Shown here: positions 24,037 through 34,784 of the stretch, piece by piece
How positions within the stretch are numbered: position 1 is the first letter of the stretch
How the letters are laid out: the number at the start of each line of letters is the position of its first letter
From: Smallanthus sonchifolius
Lineage: Eukaryota > Streptophyta > Magnoliopsida > Asterales > Asteraceae
DNA length: 64,000 bases
Assembly (NCBI GenBank): GCA_023525975.1
Contig: CM042020.1
Coordinates: 10,060,001-10,124,000 of the forward strand
Reading direction: 5' to 3'
Notes under the pieces: generated by a model
The model's input: only the letters and a program-made list of their open reading frames with translations
Told to the model about the DNA's origin: nothing
The model's database searches: none
Made by a program: the position numbers and the translations under genes

Positions 24037-24404
24037 AAATTATGTATCGACATTAATGAAATATTGTTAACTTTGAAATGTTTGTTAGTATTTTATGAAA
24101 TATTGTATGAAATGGATTGTTTTGCTATATATGTACTTTATTTTGTATTATGAGACATTAATTGTCATTTAATGTGAAAATTAGTAATTTTACAATTTTT
24201 TTTAAACACCTAAAACCATGACACGCAATTGCGTGTAAAAAATGCATGTAAAAAACGCATGTCGTAAATGCGTGTCATAAACAGATGACACACAAATGCG
24301 TGTCATTCCTTTATGACAGGGCCTCCTTGATGCGCCCAGGCGTGTCATCTACCCCCTTTTATGACACACATTGCGCGTCATTAAAGGTCTATTTTTTAAT
24401 AGTG

Positions 24405-26290
24405 AATGCTAAGTCTGATGAACCTTTATCTAGGAGCTCTTCCAACTGAGTTATCACTTTCTTAATTTCTGATGAAACTAATCGGTAGGGTGCCTTCGCG
24501 ACAGGCTAGGCTCCTGGTGTCAAGTCTATCTAAAACTCCGTCTCCCGATTAGGTGGCATCCCAGTCAAGTCCTCGGGGAACACCTTTCATCTTTCTTCCC
24601 TATGTCTTTCATCTCTATAGCTTTCTTTCTATCATCAATGACGTATGCCAAGTAAGCCTCACAACCGCGCCTCATAAAACTTTCAACCTTGATCATGGAA
24701 ATGACGTTAGGCACTGTACAATCTCTGTCCCCATACACCGTAATTAGACTACCATCAGGAGCTTTGAGATGAATCATCTTTTGTTTACATACTATATATG
24801 CTTCATTGGCAGCTAGCCAACCGATGCCTAATACTATGTTAAATCCTCCCAAGGCTAACATCAATAACCTAGCATGAAATCTATAACCCTTAATCATTAT
24901 CAAGTAGTCATCTATAGCTTATGCTACTCTTGTGATCTTACCAATAGCAGTTTCCACGTTAAAGGCCTTTTTCTATAGTTCTAACTTTTCTTTTCAGCAG
25001 GTAACAAATGTGGGGAATATTAAACTTCTACTTGCACCTGAATCAAAAAGAACATATGCATATGTATGATTAGCTAGGAACGTGCCTGACACGACGTCAG
25101 GGTTCCTATGGCTTCTTCTAGTGTAAGGTCATAGGCCCTAGCTCTTGTACGAGGCCTCTCATCTTTCTTCCCTGTGTCTTTACCTTTCCCTGATCCACTA
25201 GTCATGTCTTCCTACAATATTTGCTCAAATTCCGGATCTCACCACATCTATAGCACCCTTACGTCCCTACTCTGCATTCACCCCGTGTCTTCTTCCACAC
25301 TTACCACACAAGTCCTCAGCTTGCACCCTTCTTTTCTTTTCCTTGAAACCATGAAAACTCCCTCTAGATCGTTTAACCTGTAAGGTCAACTTCTTTTTAG
25401 GCTCTTCGGGAATAGAATCATCCAAGGACAGATCATTATACACCACCCCGCTCAGCTCAAGCACAGACTCGAAGTTTCGATGGGTGTTTGCCTTCACAAA
25501 TATGCGAACCTTGGAAGGTAATCCAATGATGTAACAATTGATTTTCCGCTCTTCAGTGGTAGCAGGGTGGGGTACCAACCGCGCCATCTCGTTGAATTTG
25601 GAAATATATTGCTTGTGCGTCATGAGTCCGGCCTTCAAACCAAAGAAATCTCTTTCGACCTTATCGGTCACCTTTTGGGGGCAAAACTTCTTGATTATGA
25701 GTTCCTTCAAGTCATTTCATCTCATTAACTCGATCTCCTGATCGCCCTTAGCTTGCTTCAAGTTTCCCACCAATGCATCACTTCTTCTCTGAACGAATGT
25801 GCAGCAAACATGACAGCTTGGTCGGCTCGACACTCGCTGAGACGAATGGTGGCCTCCATTCTGATTACTCAGTCAAAAGTGGCAATTTCATCCTTCTTCC
25901 CATCTAGTATTGGGGGTAGCAGCCCGAAAGGACTTGTAGTCGCAGCCACGGGTAGGCGGTACATTATTCACCACATTACTTGGTCCCACCGTACCGTGAT
26001 TTATGCCAGCTCCCCCGCCAGCATTCCTCAATGCCTCAGCCAAAATCGCCGGCAGAGTAGCCTGCATCATATGAGTGAATTCACGGACAAAAGCCACTTT
26101 CACCTCCGGCTCAAAACTGAACTGTTGTTCGACCATTGGGGTCCTATCCGTCATATGATGCCTAACATCTAGGCCAATATGAACACTTTCCTCATCGTCC
26201 TGCCCTCATTTGATGGACGGCTTGCCTCGACATCCCGTACGTCCACCATCGCGTCTACCACCTCCTCGTCTAGCCATTCTCCTAAACTGA
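24405..26290 (-). pseudogene. Ty3/gypsy gag-protease fragment
   Basis: Minus-strand coding relic read from 26290 down. Gag N-terminus (about 26154-25888, FVREFTHMMQATLPAILAEA), then the retrotransposon gag domain (25710-25267: LIIKKFCPQKVTDKVERDF, MTHKQYISKFNEMARLVPHP) and one CCHC-like knuckle start (CGKCGRRH). Protease-region sequence follows (24903-24565: ALGGFNIVLGIGWLAANEA corresponds to the usual IVGMDWL motif). The last codons before the CACTA insertion read EELLDKG, the RT N-terminus whose continuation SPWGA is at 12510. Stops and shifts are frequent. Reassembling the two sides across the insertion restores RT order, which proves the nesting. Confidence 0.85.
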
Positions 26291-26614
26291 AAGATAAGGA
26301 ATAAAGGAACTTAATGTCATCATGCTAGTTAATAAGTAGAACACAATAAGTAAGGTAAGCTGTTAATATACACTGGCCATCTGCAATTAACCATTACGCT
26401 ATTTTTTTGTTTCTATTTGATCACCTTTATGATTAACATTAAAACCTTCACCCTAATCTAACTCATCTAATGGGGAAAACTTTACTTATTACTCACTGCT
26501 GAAGCTTTGGCTTTGGGTTACCCGTACTGGCATCCGTCACTTGGTCCCATTCTCAGTTTAAGTTCAGATATTGGGAATGTGTGAATCTCTCAAACTATTC
26601 ATCTAATACCAACA

Positions 26615-27650
26615 TGTAAGGCCCTGAACCAGGGAGACCTCACGCATTGGATTTACTCATTAACAAATAGTTCTTAAACATAGAAATTCATTCAAGTAGT
26701 GGAAAAACTTCGTTACAATCATAGACTTGTCCAAAAACAGTAAAATATTGTCTTAACGTAGCAAACTTTCTAAACATAAACGTAATGGGATGCCAGATCT
26801 TCGACAGTCGGGTAACTCTTTGTCACAAGCCAAGCGTCCACAAGCTACCATCCGACCTACACTTAACCTGATGTGCATACTAAAAGTCAGCTACACTGAG
26901 TGAGTTATAGCTTTACATAAAAACATACATTTAAAAAAAGAAGAGGGACTTAAACACACACATATATCAAAAGCCGGTAAAGGCATAACTTTCACAAAAA
27001 ACTTCACTATAAAGTCATACATTATTTGTCTATTTTGTTTCTTTACCTTAACAGTCATCACACTTGGTATTGTACTTCAAGTCTCTTTAACCATAAAGTA
27101 CACTTACCTTGACCGTCAATTCCAATCGGTTCAGTACTTCACGTCTCTTTAACCATAAAGTACTAGTAGTGTTACCTAAGGCTCGTTACCTCTAGGTTGA
27201 CAACTACCCACTTTGTCTCCTAAGGCTCGCTACCTTTAGGTAGACAAAACACAATTAGGGTTGCGTTTACCCTATGAACGATCGTGGTCATTCCTTATCA
27301 CACAGAACTAGTTGTACAACCGTTAGCTAGCCACAAATGCCCCTATAAAGGTGTTACCAAACATAACATAAAGTAACATTAGTTTCGAAGAAACCCTTCT
27401 ATTTCTTTTCAGGATATAGACAATGTATAGACATATAAAAACATTTACCTTCTTCCTTTTATTAAAAAGGTTCTTTAAATTTCATTAACTTTCATAAACA
27501 TCCTTACTTGCATAGAACATTCATTTGCCTTGCTTTAACTTTCTTTAAAACTTACTTCACTTATGTTTACTATCACACAATTATAGTAAATACTTTAAAT
27601 AGTATGCACAACACCCCAAAAGTAGGCATAAAGGGGATCTAGAACTCACC
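26615..27650 (-). repeat. LTR of the minus-strand Ty3/gypsy element
   Basis: On the minus strand this LTR ends at 26615 in CTTACA and is followed after a few bases by a TGGTATTAGA primer-binding-like site. The outer edge is not resolved; 27650 is approximate. Inside are tandem-like pairs such as CTCTTTAACCATAAAGTAC (about 27080 and 27140) and CTAAGGCTCG (about 27177 and 27220). Bases 27720-27815 hold short repeats of AGTGTCGCTGG type that may or may not belong to it. Confidence 0.6.
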
Positions 27651-27832
27651 TGGTTGTCGGTAATTAATATAATCTGGAAAGTCTAGGTTAAATCACGTGT
27701 TAAACGATCTGCATGCGAAATATATCACCTTTGGCTAGTGCCACCTGACACTAGTGTCGTTAGACACTTAGTGTCGTCTGATAGTGTCGCTGGTGATAGT
27801 GTCGCTGGTTTATGATGATACTTTTGTCCTGG

Positions 27833-28475
27833 TGGAAAAAATGACGACAACTCGTACTCTCATTGCAGATGCACCCATGCGTCAGTGGAAGATTTTTTAA
27901 ATGGATATCAAGAATACTTTTCTAGAATGGTGATCTTCTTGAGGAGGTTCACATGACTCCTCATCGGGTATTACTCACCAGCCGGGTAAAGTCTGTCGGC
28001 TTAGAAAAGCCCTATATGGTCTCAAACAACCCCTCGTATTTGGTTTGAGAAATTCTCTACGGTGATTACTTATCTTATTTTTTTATCTTAGTAATCACGA
28101 TTCAGCATTGTTTGTCAAATGTACGAGTGAAGGACATATTCTTTTGTCCCTATATGTTGATGATAAGGTTATTACAAGTGATGATTATGATGACATTGAG
28201 TCGTTAAGAGTGATTTGGCTCGCCACTTTGCCATGATAGATTTGGGCTTGTAACTTTATTTTCTGGGTATTAAGGTGGCTCAGTCTCAGAAAGGAAACCT
28301 CCTTTCCCGGATAAAATATATATCTGATCTGTTTCAGCGAGCATGAATTTTTGACAACAGGACTTTAGACACTCCGACCTCTTGAAACCAATGCACGGTA
28401 TTCTTCAACTAATGGTATTCCTTTGTCAGATCCGAGCCTATATCGTACTATTGTGGGAAGTTTGAATTATCTGAG
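27833..28475 (+). pseudogene. Ty1/copia reverse transcriptase fragment
   Basis: Decayed copia-type RT. MTTTRTLIADAPMRQWKIF and DIKNTFLEW correspond to the start of the RT core. Then VCRLRKALYGLKQP, SALFVKCTSEGHILLSLYVD (catalytic YVDD present in LYVDDKVITSDD), and ETNARYSSTNGIPLSDPSLY with IVGSLNYL at the end. Many stops and frameshifts. The sequence breaks off at a TA-rich site where the 28490 TIR element is inserted. No clear copia continuation is seen after that element, so the fragment was probably truncated before or during the insertion. No LTRs seen. Confidence 0.9.
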
Positions 28476-28489
28476 CCTATATATATATA

Positions 28490-30012
28490 TAGGGGAGGGT
28501 TCCAGAGAAAACCATAAGTTAGGCGAAAACCAAGAAAACCACTTTTAAACCATTGATCAAAATTGATCAAGGGTTGAAATTCATCAATGGCAAATCTATA
28601 AATAATTAATAGATAATAAATTTAATTAAATGCTCTATAGGTATATTTGGTAGATTGTAAATATTTTTATTTTGGAAACAAATAAAATTCCTTAAATATA
28701 TCTCTCTCTCTCTCCACACAAAATCAAGTTCTTTCAAAATCAAAACTCATTTTTTTTACAGAAGAATTTTGTTTTGCAGGTTTTCAATAATTACATATAT
28801 GCTTACGTATATGTAAACATGTACACATATGTGCTTACGTATATGTAAACGCATCTCAACAAAAACAATATAATGAAAAAGAACTCAATTATCACGCATC
28901 GTTTCCATCGTGTGTTTACGTATATGTAAACAATAAAGTATAACGAGAAAGAAGAAACCCACAAAAGAAATATAGATGTAAACATGGGTCAAAAGAAACC
29001 GAAAAAAGGGAAAGAAGAATCAAATTACATATACGTAGCTCTTACGAGTTACGTATACGTAAGCCATACAAGTTACATCAATGTAGCTCAACATTGTTCT
29101 CTTGACTTGGTGGTGTTCATCCGGGATTGATGTTCTTTTTGTTTTTAGAATAATTTAATAAACAAAATGAAGAAAAAACAAGATAACCAAACAAAAAACA
29201 ATTTGTGAATCAAATATAATTATAAATTTTGTCATTCCACCAAACTTAATCCATCATACAAAATATACACAGATGGGAAATCGCGAAAGGAGTGCACGAT
29301 TCGCCCAAAATCAAAGCAGTTGAAGATGGGAAATTAGTCAAATTACGAACACGAGAATCTGCATCTTTGTTAGTAAAATAGGAGCATTTGAAGAAAAGAA
29401 ATAATTGATTTCCCCTTAAACTTCATCAAACTAAAGGCTCTGCAAATAAATGGTAGCTACGGATGATAACCCACTAACCCTAGAAAAATTGGGGTGGTGG
29501 CCCGAAGCAACAACTTTTTTTATCCTATAATAGAGTCGGCCCTGCTTGGTGAACTCCGGCCACCAGCCTCCACCGCTGACTTCCGCCTGAAATCCTTTTG
29601 CCATATGAATTTATCAACCAATATTAATCGTTAACCTAAATATATACATATATCTGTGCATCGAGGGTTTGGGAAAAAAAAATAGGTAATAATATATGTT
29701 CTTGAATGAGATAAATCTCAAAGGGTTTGAGGTAAGGCAACATTGCCAAAAGAACATGATATGTAATGATCTTAATTTTTGAAATTTCAATAGAAATTTA
29801 GAATTAAATAGAAACGTAAATTTGGGAGAAAAATAAGGAATTTGGATGGAAAAACAGTAAATATTAAATATGAATTAATGTACATTTACAAAAATATCCT
29901 TTTATATAAAAAGAAAATGATTAATATGTAAATTATCTGATTAGTTGAGGCTGGTTTTCTTAGTTTTTGCCTAATGTTTTGTTTTTCTCTTGATTCTCTC
30001 CTTATATATATA
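28490..30012. mobile_element. 1.5-kb non-autonomous TIR element
   Basis: The left end AGGGGAGGGTTCCAGAGAAA and the inverse of the right end AAGGAGAGAATCAAGAGAAA continue as imperfect inverted repeats through ACCATAAGTTAGGCGAAAAC / CAAAACATTAGGCAAAAACT and AAGAAAACCA. Both ends abut TATATATA, suggesting a TA target. No transposase ORF. The interior holds repeated TTACGTATAYGTAA palindromes (28802-29060). Same style as the 0.4-kb element at 9811-10212. It interrupts or borders the copia RT fragment. Confidence 0.78.
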
Positions 30013-31574
30013 TATATATTCAATTGATATATTCTCCATCTTAAAATACCAAGACCAGTTTTAAATACTCACCGTCGCTAATGTCGGCATTGTAGTGTTT
30101 AATGGTAAACCGAGGGCTTTCAAAAAAGAGTGCCAAATTCTTGTTGGCATGTTTTAGATGCAAATTAATATTTTTATGATGTTCAATGACAAATAAAAAT
30201 CTCTAAAAGTTTACAGTATTATTAATTTCAAAGTTAGCCATTCAACCAAAAGACATTTACGATATTAGTTGTTGGAATTCATGCCAACCTTTTACCTTAC
30301 TTTTTTTCTTAATATTGTTTACATATATTTTTCATTCCAAATTTATTGTATTATTATTCATCTCAATACAAAGTAAGGCAACTTTTCATTTGGAAATATA
30401 CTATAAAAGAAAACCATTAGTAAATATCTGAAATAGTCTTAAATAAAAAGAGAAATCTTATGACCGATTTTGATATTTTTCTATCTTTTCATATGATTTT
30501 AATAAGCAAAACAATGATTTTAAATTTAAACATTACACAAAATACGATGTTAAAATTTGAAGTAACTTGCTTTTGAATATTGAGGTAGAATGATAACGGT
30601 TTCTCTTAAGTGTCACAATGTTTTGCTTCGATTCTTCATAGTTATATGCATGCTTCAGTCTAGACGGCGACAATTCATTGTGATGATGTTAAGAATCTTC
30701 TACATTTTGATTTTTACAAAACTATATAGATCAAAAATGAAAAAAAAAAAAAAAATCAATCACCACATCGAATTCCCCGTTCCCTTTAAGCAGAAGGCAT
30801 CATTATGGTGTATAATGATGCTTTTTAAACATATAATTGTAAAAATAGAATGAGAGGAAAAAGGTGGCAAAATTATATGTTCGAAGACATGGTAAAATGA
30901 CATAAATGCCTCTCTAACGAGCGTCAAGTTTAACAATTTGAGATACCAAAATAGAGAAAGGTCTAAAAATAGAGGCTATATTTAAATTTAATGAAGTTTA
31001 AAGATGATATATACACATCATTTTCTTTGGTCATATCACTTTGACGAAAATATGAAAATTTGAAAATATAATTTACTTAAATATTTCTTTTGGTGTGACG
31101 TAAAAATATACTAAGCAAATAATTAACCATTGACCTTGCATCACTTTAATTTCGCCTTTATTTCAGTTATATCACTTTTATTCAATTTAATAATTAGGTG
31201 TAATTTCACAGATTTAAGTGAGAATTTTAATATGCCAATGCCATGCTGTACTTTACAAAGCATAACGGTACTTCAATATTTTGACAAATTAAAATATTTT
31301 AATATTGACTTTAATTAATTAACTTAGTTGAAAATTTAAAGACTTTCAAAAAAAAAGTTGAAAATTAAAAATTAGAGAGAAAATGGTATGCATAATATGC
31401 TTACGATTTTCTACATAAATAAATGATAAGTACATATTATGCATTAAAAAACGGTAACATTTTATTGACGCTGTTTCAATCAATGGAGGATAAATCAAGA
31501 TGCCGAGTGCCGTCATGTGAAGTCTTGAGGTGTTAGTTCACATGAAGTTAAGTTTAGGTTTTTTAAATAGTAAC
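30013..31574. other. AT-rich spacer, no gene recognised
   Basis: Only short open frames without recognisable domains. Poly-A at 30736-30755. I see no TE signature. Confidence 0.55.
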
Positions 31575-31685
31575 TTCTAGATTTTTTTAAGATAAATACA
31601 TTATAATTTTACGGGATTTGAATCCTCAACTTTTTGATAAATTTTCAACTAAGATAAATACTTAACTACTAAGATGTCCCTTTAA
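31575..31685 (-). mobile_element. Possible tRNA-related SINE remnant
   Basis: On the minus strand an A-box-like CATCTTAGTAGTTAAGTA and a B-box-like GGATTCAAATCCCGTAA have plausible spacing. An A-rich stretch follows. Target duplication not resolved, so this is tentative. Confidence 0.35.
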
Positions 31686-31794
31686 AGACTAAAGTTAGGT
31701 TTAGTGATGGACACTTTAGAATTTTCGTAACCGGGTACGTCAGATAAAAATAATTGGGAGATTCTATTTGGACACGTAATATTTCTATTTGCAC

Positions 31795-32028
31795 ACGCCG
31801 CAACCCTATACGCCCGCGTATAGGTCAATACGCAACGTATAGGGTTTAGTCTCCTGACATAGAATGCCACGTGTCATTCCCTATCTGGCGGCTGGGAACC
31901 ATACGTGGGGTATTGCCTTATACGCAGCGTATGGATCACGGGTTATATTTTTGCCTCAAAACTTGGCAGATTTTGGGGTATAAGGAAGCTATACGTGGCG
32001 TATTGGGGTATACGCCACGTATAGGAAT
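31795..32028. repeat. MULE left subterminal inverted motifs
   Basis: Repeated palindrome-like strings: CCTATACGCCCGCGTATAGG, CAATACGCAACGTATAGGG, CCATACGTGGGGTAT, TATACGCAGCGTATGG, CTATACGTGGCGTATTGGGG and TATACGCCACGTATAGG. Likely transposase-binding sites. Confidence 0.85.
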
Positions 32029-32322
32029 TTTTTTTAATTTATATTATATTTATCTTTTTAAATTTATATAACTTTGTTAATATAAGTTTGTTATCTTTTT
32101 TAATTTATATAATTTTTTTCTTTTTTTTAATTTTTATCTTTTTTTAACATTTATTATGTTTTTACATTTGTAATTTATCGTTACAACCAAACAAACTAAA
32201 CATTACAAGCAAACAAATAATCAAAACATTACATTACATCAAAAAAATCAAATATATACATCAAAATGTTTTTACATGCATAACAGAAAAAAACAACTAA
32301 ATACAAATAAAAACAACTAAAC

Positions 32323-33570
32323 CTAACCCGCTCCGCCCTCATCCTGATCGGGGTCGGCCGGATACTGACGTGGCGGTGATAGTGGTGGTGGCTCGATGCC
32401 GGCGTCTCGTGACAGATCCACGAGGCGACCAACCACCCACATCATCAGGTCCTCCATCCGGTCGCTGTGACGAGCCTGTCGCCGTGAGTCGGCAACAAGT
32501 CCATCAAGCAAGGCCTGGGTGGCCCTGTCCATCCTAACAGGCCGACGTACGTGTCGGGGATGCTGTGGCGGCTGCTCGTGGATGGGCTCGACGTGTGGCG
32601 GGTCCCCCATCGCCACACCCTGTAGCGGGTCAGGCATATCAGCTCCGCCTGTCCCGGCATCTGCGGCAACGTATCCGAGACCCAAACCTGGTCCTGGATG
32701 GCCCCTATGAACCGAAGGCCGAGCCATGCTGCTCGCTGTGCGACGGTCTAATCGGAAAGGCGGAATGGGCTGAAGCATCTGATGCTTGTGATCATGCCAC
32801 GGGGCAAGAATACACATCAAATGAGTGATGAAAGCGTCGCCATACAAAAGCCCGCGCTTCTGCCTGTGATAAGTAGACGCAAAGTAAAACGCCAGGCATA
32901 TGGCTAGGGCGCACCGCCTGTCAGTAAGCAAGCAGAAGAGAAAGAACAAGTCTCTCTCTGTGCACCACTCACAGTTACTCATACGCGGTGCAATCGACGT
33001 CGAGATAAGCCGGTGTAAATATCTGTAGATGGAGTCTCTAATCCCCGAGACCCTTCTTTTGGTAGTCAACCATGGGCTATCAGAAATCAGACCCCAAAAA
33101 ACATGGAGGTCCTCCGTGTCCACCTCCATCACTGCCTCGATGTAAAGTGGCGTGACCGTCTCGGGCTCGAAATACAAGCCTGTCGCGACGGCCCACTGAC
33201 GGAGGGTCAGATGGTAAACGTGGCCGAAAATCCTGAAGGAGATCTGCAGCGGCTCCTCTGGCTGCTCCTCCCCGACAATAGGCTCCAGCCCCTCCTCTGA
33301 GTAGATGAATGTCGAAAGAAACTCGACTACCACGTCTCTGTACGTCTCGCTGAACGCCAGATCAAACAAACGATCCCATGGCGTGTCCTCGCCTATAATG
33401 GCCCTGGCCCGCTCCGCCTCTGCGACTTCCTGTAGAAGCTGCCAGTCCATCGTCGTTGCTGGGCCCATAGTCACCTCCCGTAACTTCTGGAACCGACTTA
33501 ACGCGTCCGAGCCGGGCTCGAAATGTAGAAAAGGGTAGTGAGCGAGATCGTCAAAATCCACCTCAGCCAT
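32323..33570 (-). CDS. ATHILA ORF1-like protein, intact 415-aa ORF
   Basis: An uninterrupted 415-codon ORF, start ATG at 33570 (MAEVDFDDLAHYPFLHFEPG), stop at 32323. This start is the first Met after an upstream stop. The N-terminal two-thirds is a folded-looking domain: EDTPWDRLFDLAFSETYRDV, VEFLSTFIYSEEGL, ISFRIFGHVYHLTLRQWAVA, TGLYFEPETV, TERDLFFLFCLLTDRRCALA and LLYGDAFITHLMCILAPW. The C-terminal third is Pro/Arg/His-rich and likely disordered, ending in an acidic DPDQDEGG. The pattern resembles the ATHILA-ORF1 family of plant retrotransposon proteins, abundant in Asteraceae, whose function is unknown. It lies between blocks of MULE subterminal motifs and on the same strand as the transposase. 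The GC content is far above its flanks. It is the only long undamaged gene-like ORF in this element; expression is unknown. Family assignment is from memory of the pattern. Confidence 0.62.
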   Translation of the reverse strand: MAEVDFDDLAHYPFLHFEPGSDALSRFQKLREVTMGPATTMDWQLLQEVAEAERARAIIGEDTPWDRLFDLAFSETYRDVVVEFLSTFIYSEEGLEPIVGEEQPEEPLQISFRIFGHVYHLTLRQWAVATGLYFEPETVTPLYIEAVMEVDTEDLHVFWGLISDSPWLTTKRRVSGIRDSIYRYLHRLISTSIAPRMSNCEWCTERDLFFLFCLLTDRRCALAICLAFYFASTYHRQKRGLLYGDAFITHLMCILAPWHDHKHQMLQPIPPFRLDRRTASSMARPSVHRGHPGPGLGLGYVAADAGTGGADMPDPLQGVAMGDPPHVEPIHEQPPQHPRHVRRPVRMDRATQALLDGLVADSRRQARHSDRMEDLMMWVVGRLVDLSRDAGIEPPPLSPPRQYPADPDQDEGGAG

Positions 33571-33854
33571 ATGAATATCCTACTCGTGATCCGCCATATC
33601 TAGAAAAATCAATGTCGATATATATACACATTTATAAATGAAATAGTAAATGAAAGTTAAATTAAATAATATTAAATTATAATAAATAGCATTTTTATTT
33701 TAATTAATATTAAATAATAATAAATTGTTTTTTATTTTAAATAATATTAAATAACAATATATTGTTTTTTTTATTTTAAATAATATTAAATAATAATAAA
33801 ATGCTTTTTTTATTTTAAATAATATTAAATAATAAACAATTCTTTAAAAAAAAA

Positions 33855-34563
33855 TACCTATACGCCACATATAGCACTATACGTGGCGTATAGGATGTTA
33901 TCGGGTAAAGGAGACCATACGCACCCTCGTGAGCCATACGCAGCAATGGTTACCGGGTAAAGGACCCTATACGCGGCCAAAGGAGACCATACGCAGAAAT
34001 CGTTACCGAGAAACAGAGTCGTACGCCACGTATAGCACTATACGTGGCGTATGGTTTCACCGTCTTCCTTAGATGAACTATACGTGGCGTATAGTTCATA
34101 TGTTTCAGTCAAAGATCTACCTATTCTACCCTATTTTAACGGCTAATAATCAAAATAAACCACATATTATTGTACGGGAGTCTAAAATACGTACCTTTAC
34201 AAGTAAATGTTGAAGATTTTGGACTCGACAATCTCAATCAACAAGGCTTCGTATGTGTTTGTGTCCAAAATGTATGGGTTGCGTTAGGTTCTTTACGAGG
34301 GCCTCCTGTGTATATCAGGTGGCTATACGCATCGTATAGGCCAATACGTAGCGTATAGCCCCTAACCTTTGGTATTCTATACGTCACGTATAGTACAATA
34401 CATGACATATAGACATTAAATATCTGAAACTTGAAAATTTCAAAATTTTCCTCCATTTTAAAGGCTCATACGCAACGTATTGCACTATACGTGACGTATA
34501 GACCATGACCTTTGGTATTCTCCACTTCTATATGCCACGTATTACCTTATACGTGGCGTATAG
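33855..34563. repeat. Internal block of MULE-type inverted motifs
   Basis: Copies at 33857-33897, 34018-34054, 34077-34098, 34322-34360, 34378-34397, 34468-34505 and 34530-34562, mostly of form CTATACGTGGCGTATAG or CAATACGTAGCGTATAG. It lies between the OTU segment and the ATHILA-like ORF, where subterminal repeats are not normally expected. On the minus strand a donor-like AAAGGTACGT at about 34190 could belong to a 5' untranslated exon of the downstream ORF. Confidence 0.85.
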
Positions 34564-34784
34564 AAATAATTTAAATTTATTTACTTTATTTTATTAAATG
34601 TATTTTTATGAATTTAGTAAAATGTATTTTATTTAATAAAATATGTTAAATAATAATAATGCTTTTTATTCTATAAATTGTATGTTAAATAATAATAATT
34701 TTTATTTACTTTATTATAAAAATGTATTTTATTATAAACATGTACTTTATTTTAAAACTGATCAATAAAAAATAAAATTACAAA

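Larger units (their letters stand above)
12511..24404 (+). mobile_element. Non-autonomous CACTA element carrying a Ulp1-type gene
   Basis: The left end TACTAGAAAACTGGGCTTTA and the inverse of the right end CACTATTAAAAAATAGACC continue as matching inverted repeats into TTTAGTGACACGCG / TTTAATGACGCGC. Subterminal copies of TGACACGC and GCGTGTCAT are dense at 24215-24385 and present at 12530-12595. Flanking trinucleotides are CAT and AAT, a one-mismatch target duplication. The left terminal base is T instead of C. No TNP2-like transposase is visible; the cargo is a promoter-like region with gene-like sequence (12720-13200) and Ulp1 exons (22999-24036). A 9.4-kb LTR element sits in the middle. 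Confidence 0.85.
11740..27650 (-). mobile_element. Decayed Ty3/gypsy retrotransposon, minus strand, split by a CACTA element
   Basis: On the minus strand the order is LTR (from about 27650 down to 26615), primer-binding-site-like TGGTATTAGA just inside, gag (26290-25267), protease (about 24903-24565), start of RT, an 11.9-kb foreign insertion, then the rest of RT and the start of RNase H ending about 11740. Integrase and the 3' LTR are missing. Reading frames are full of stops and shifts. RT motifs place it among chromovirus/Tekay-like Ty3/gypsy elements. Confidence 0.85.

Noticed and set aside
30590..30853. 87-codon plus-strand frame in spacer
   Set aside because: Includes a poly-Lys run from a poly-A tract; no support.
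32519..33538. Plus-strand frames opposite the 415-codon ORF
   Set aside because: Antisense shadows of a GC-rich minus-strand gene.
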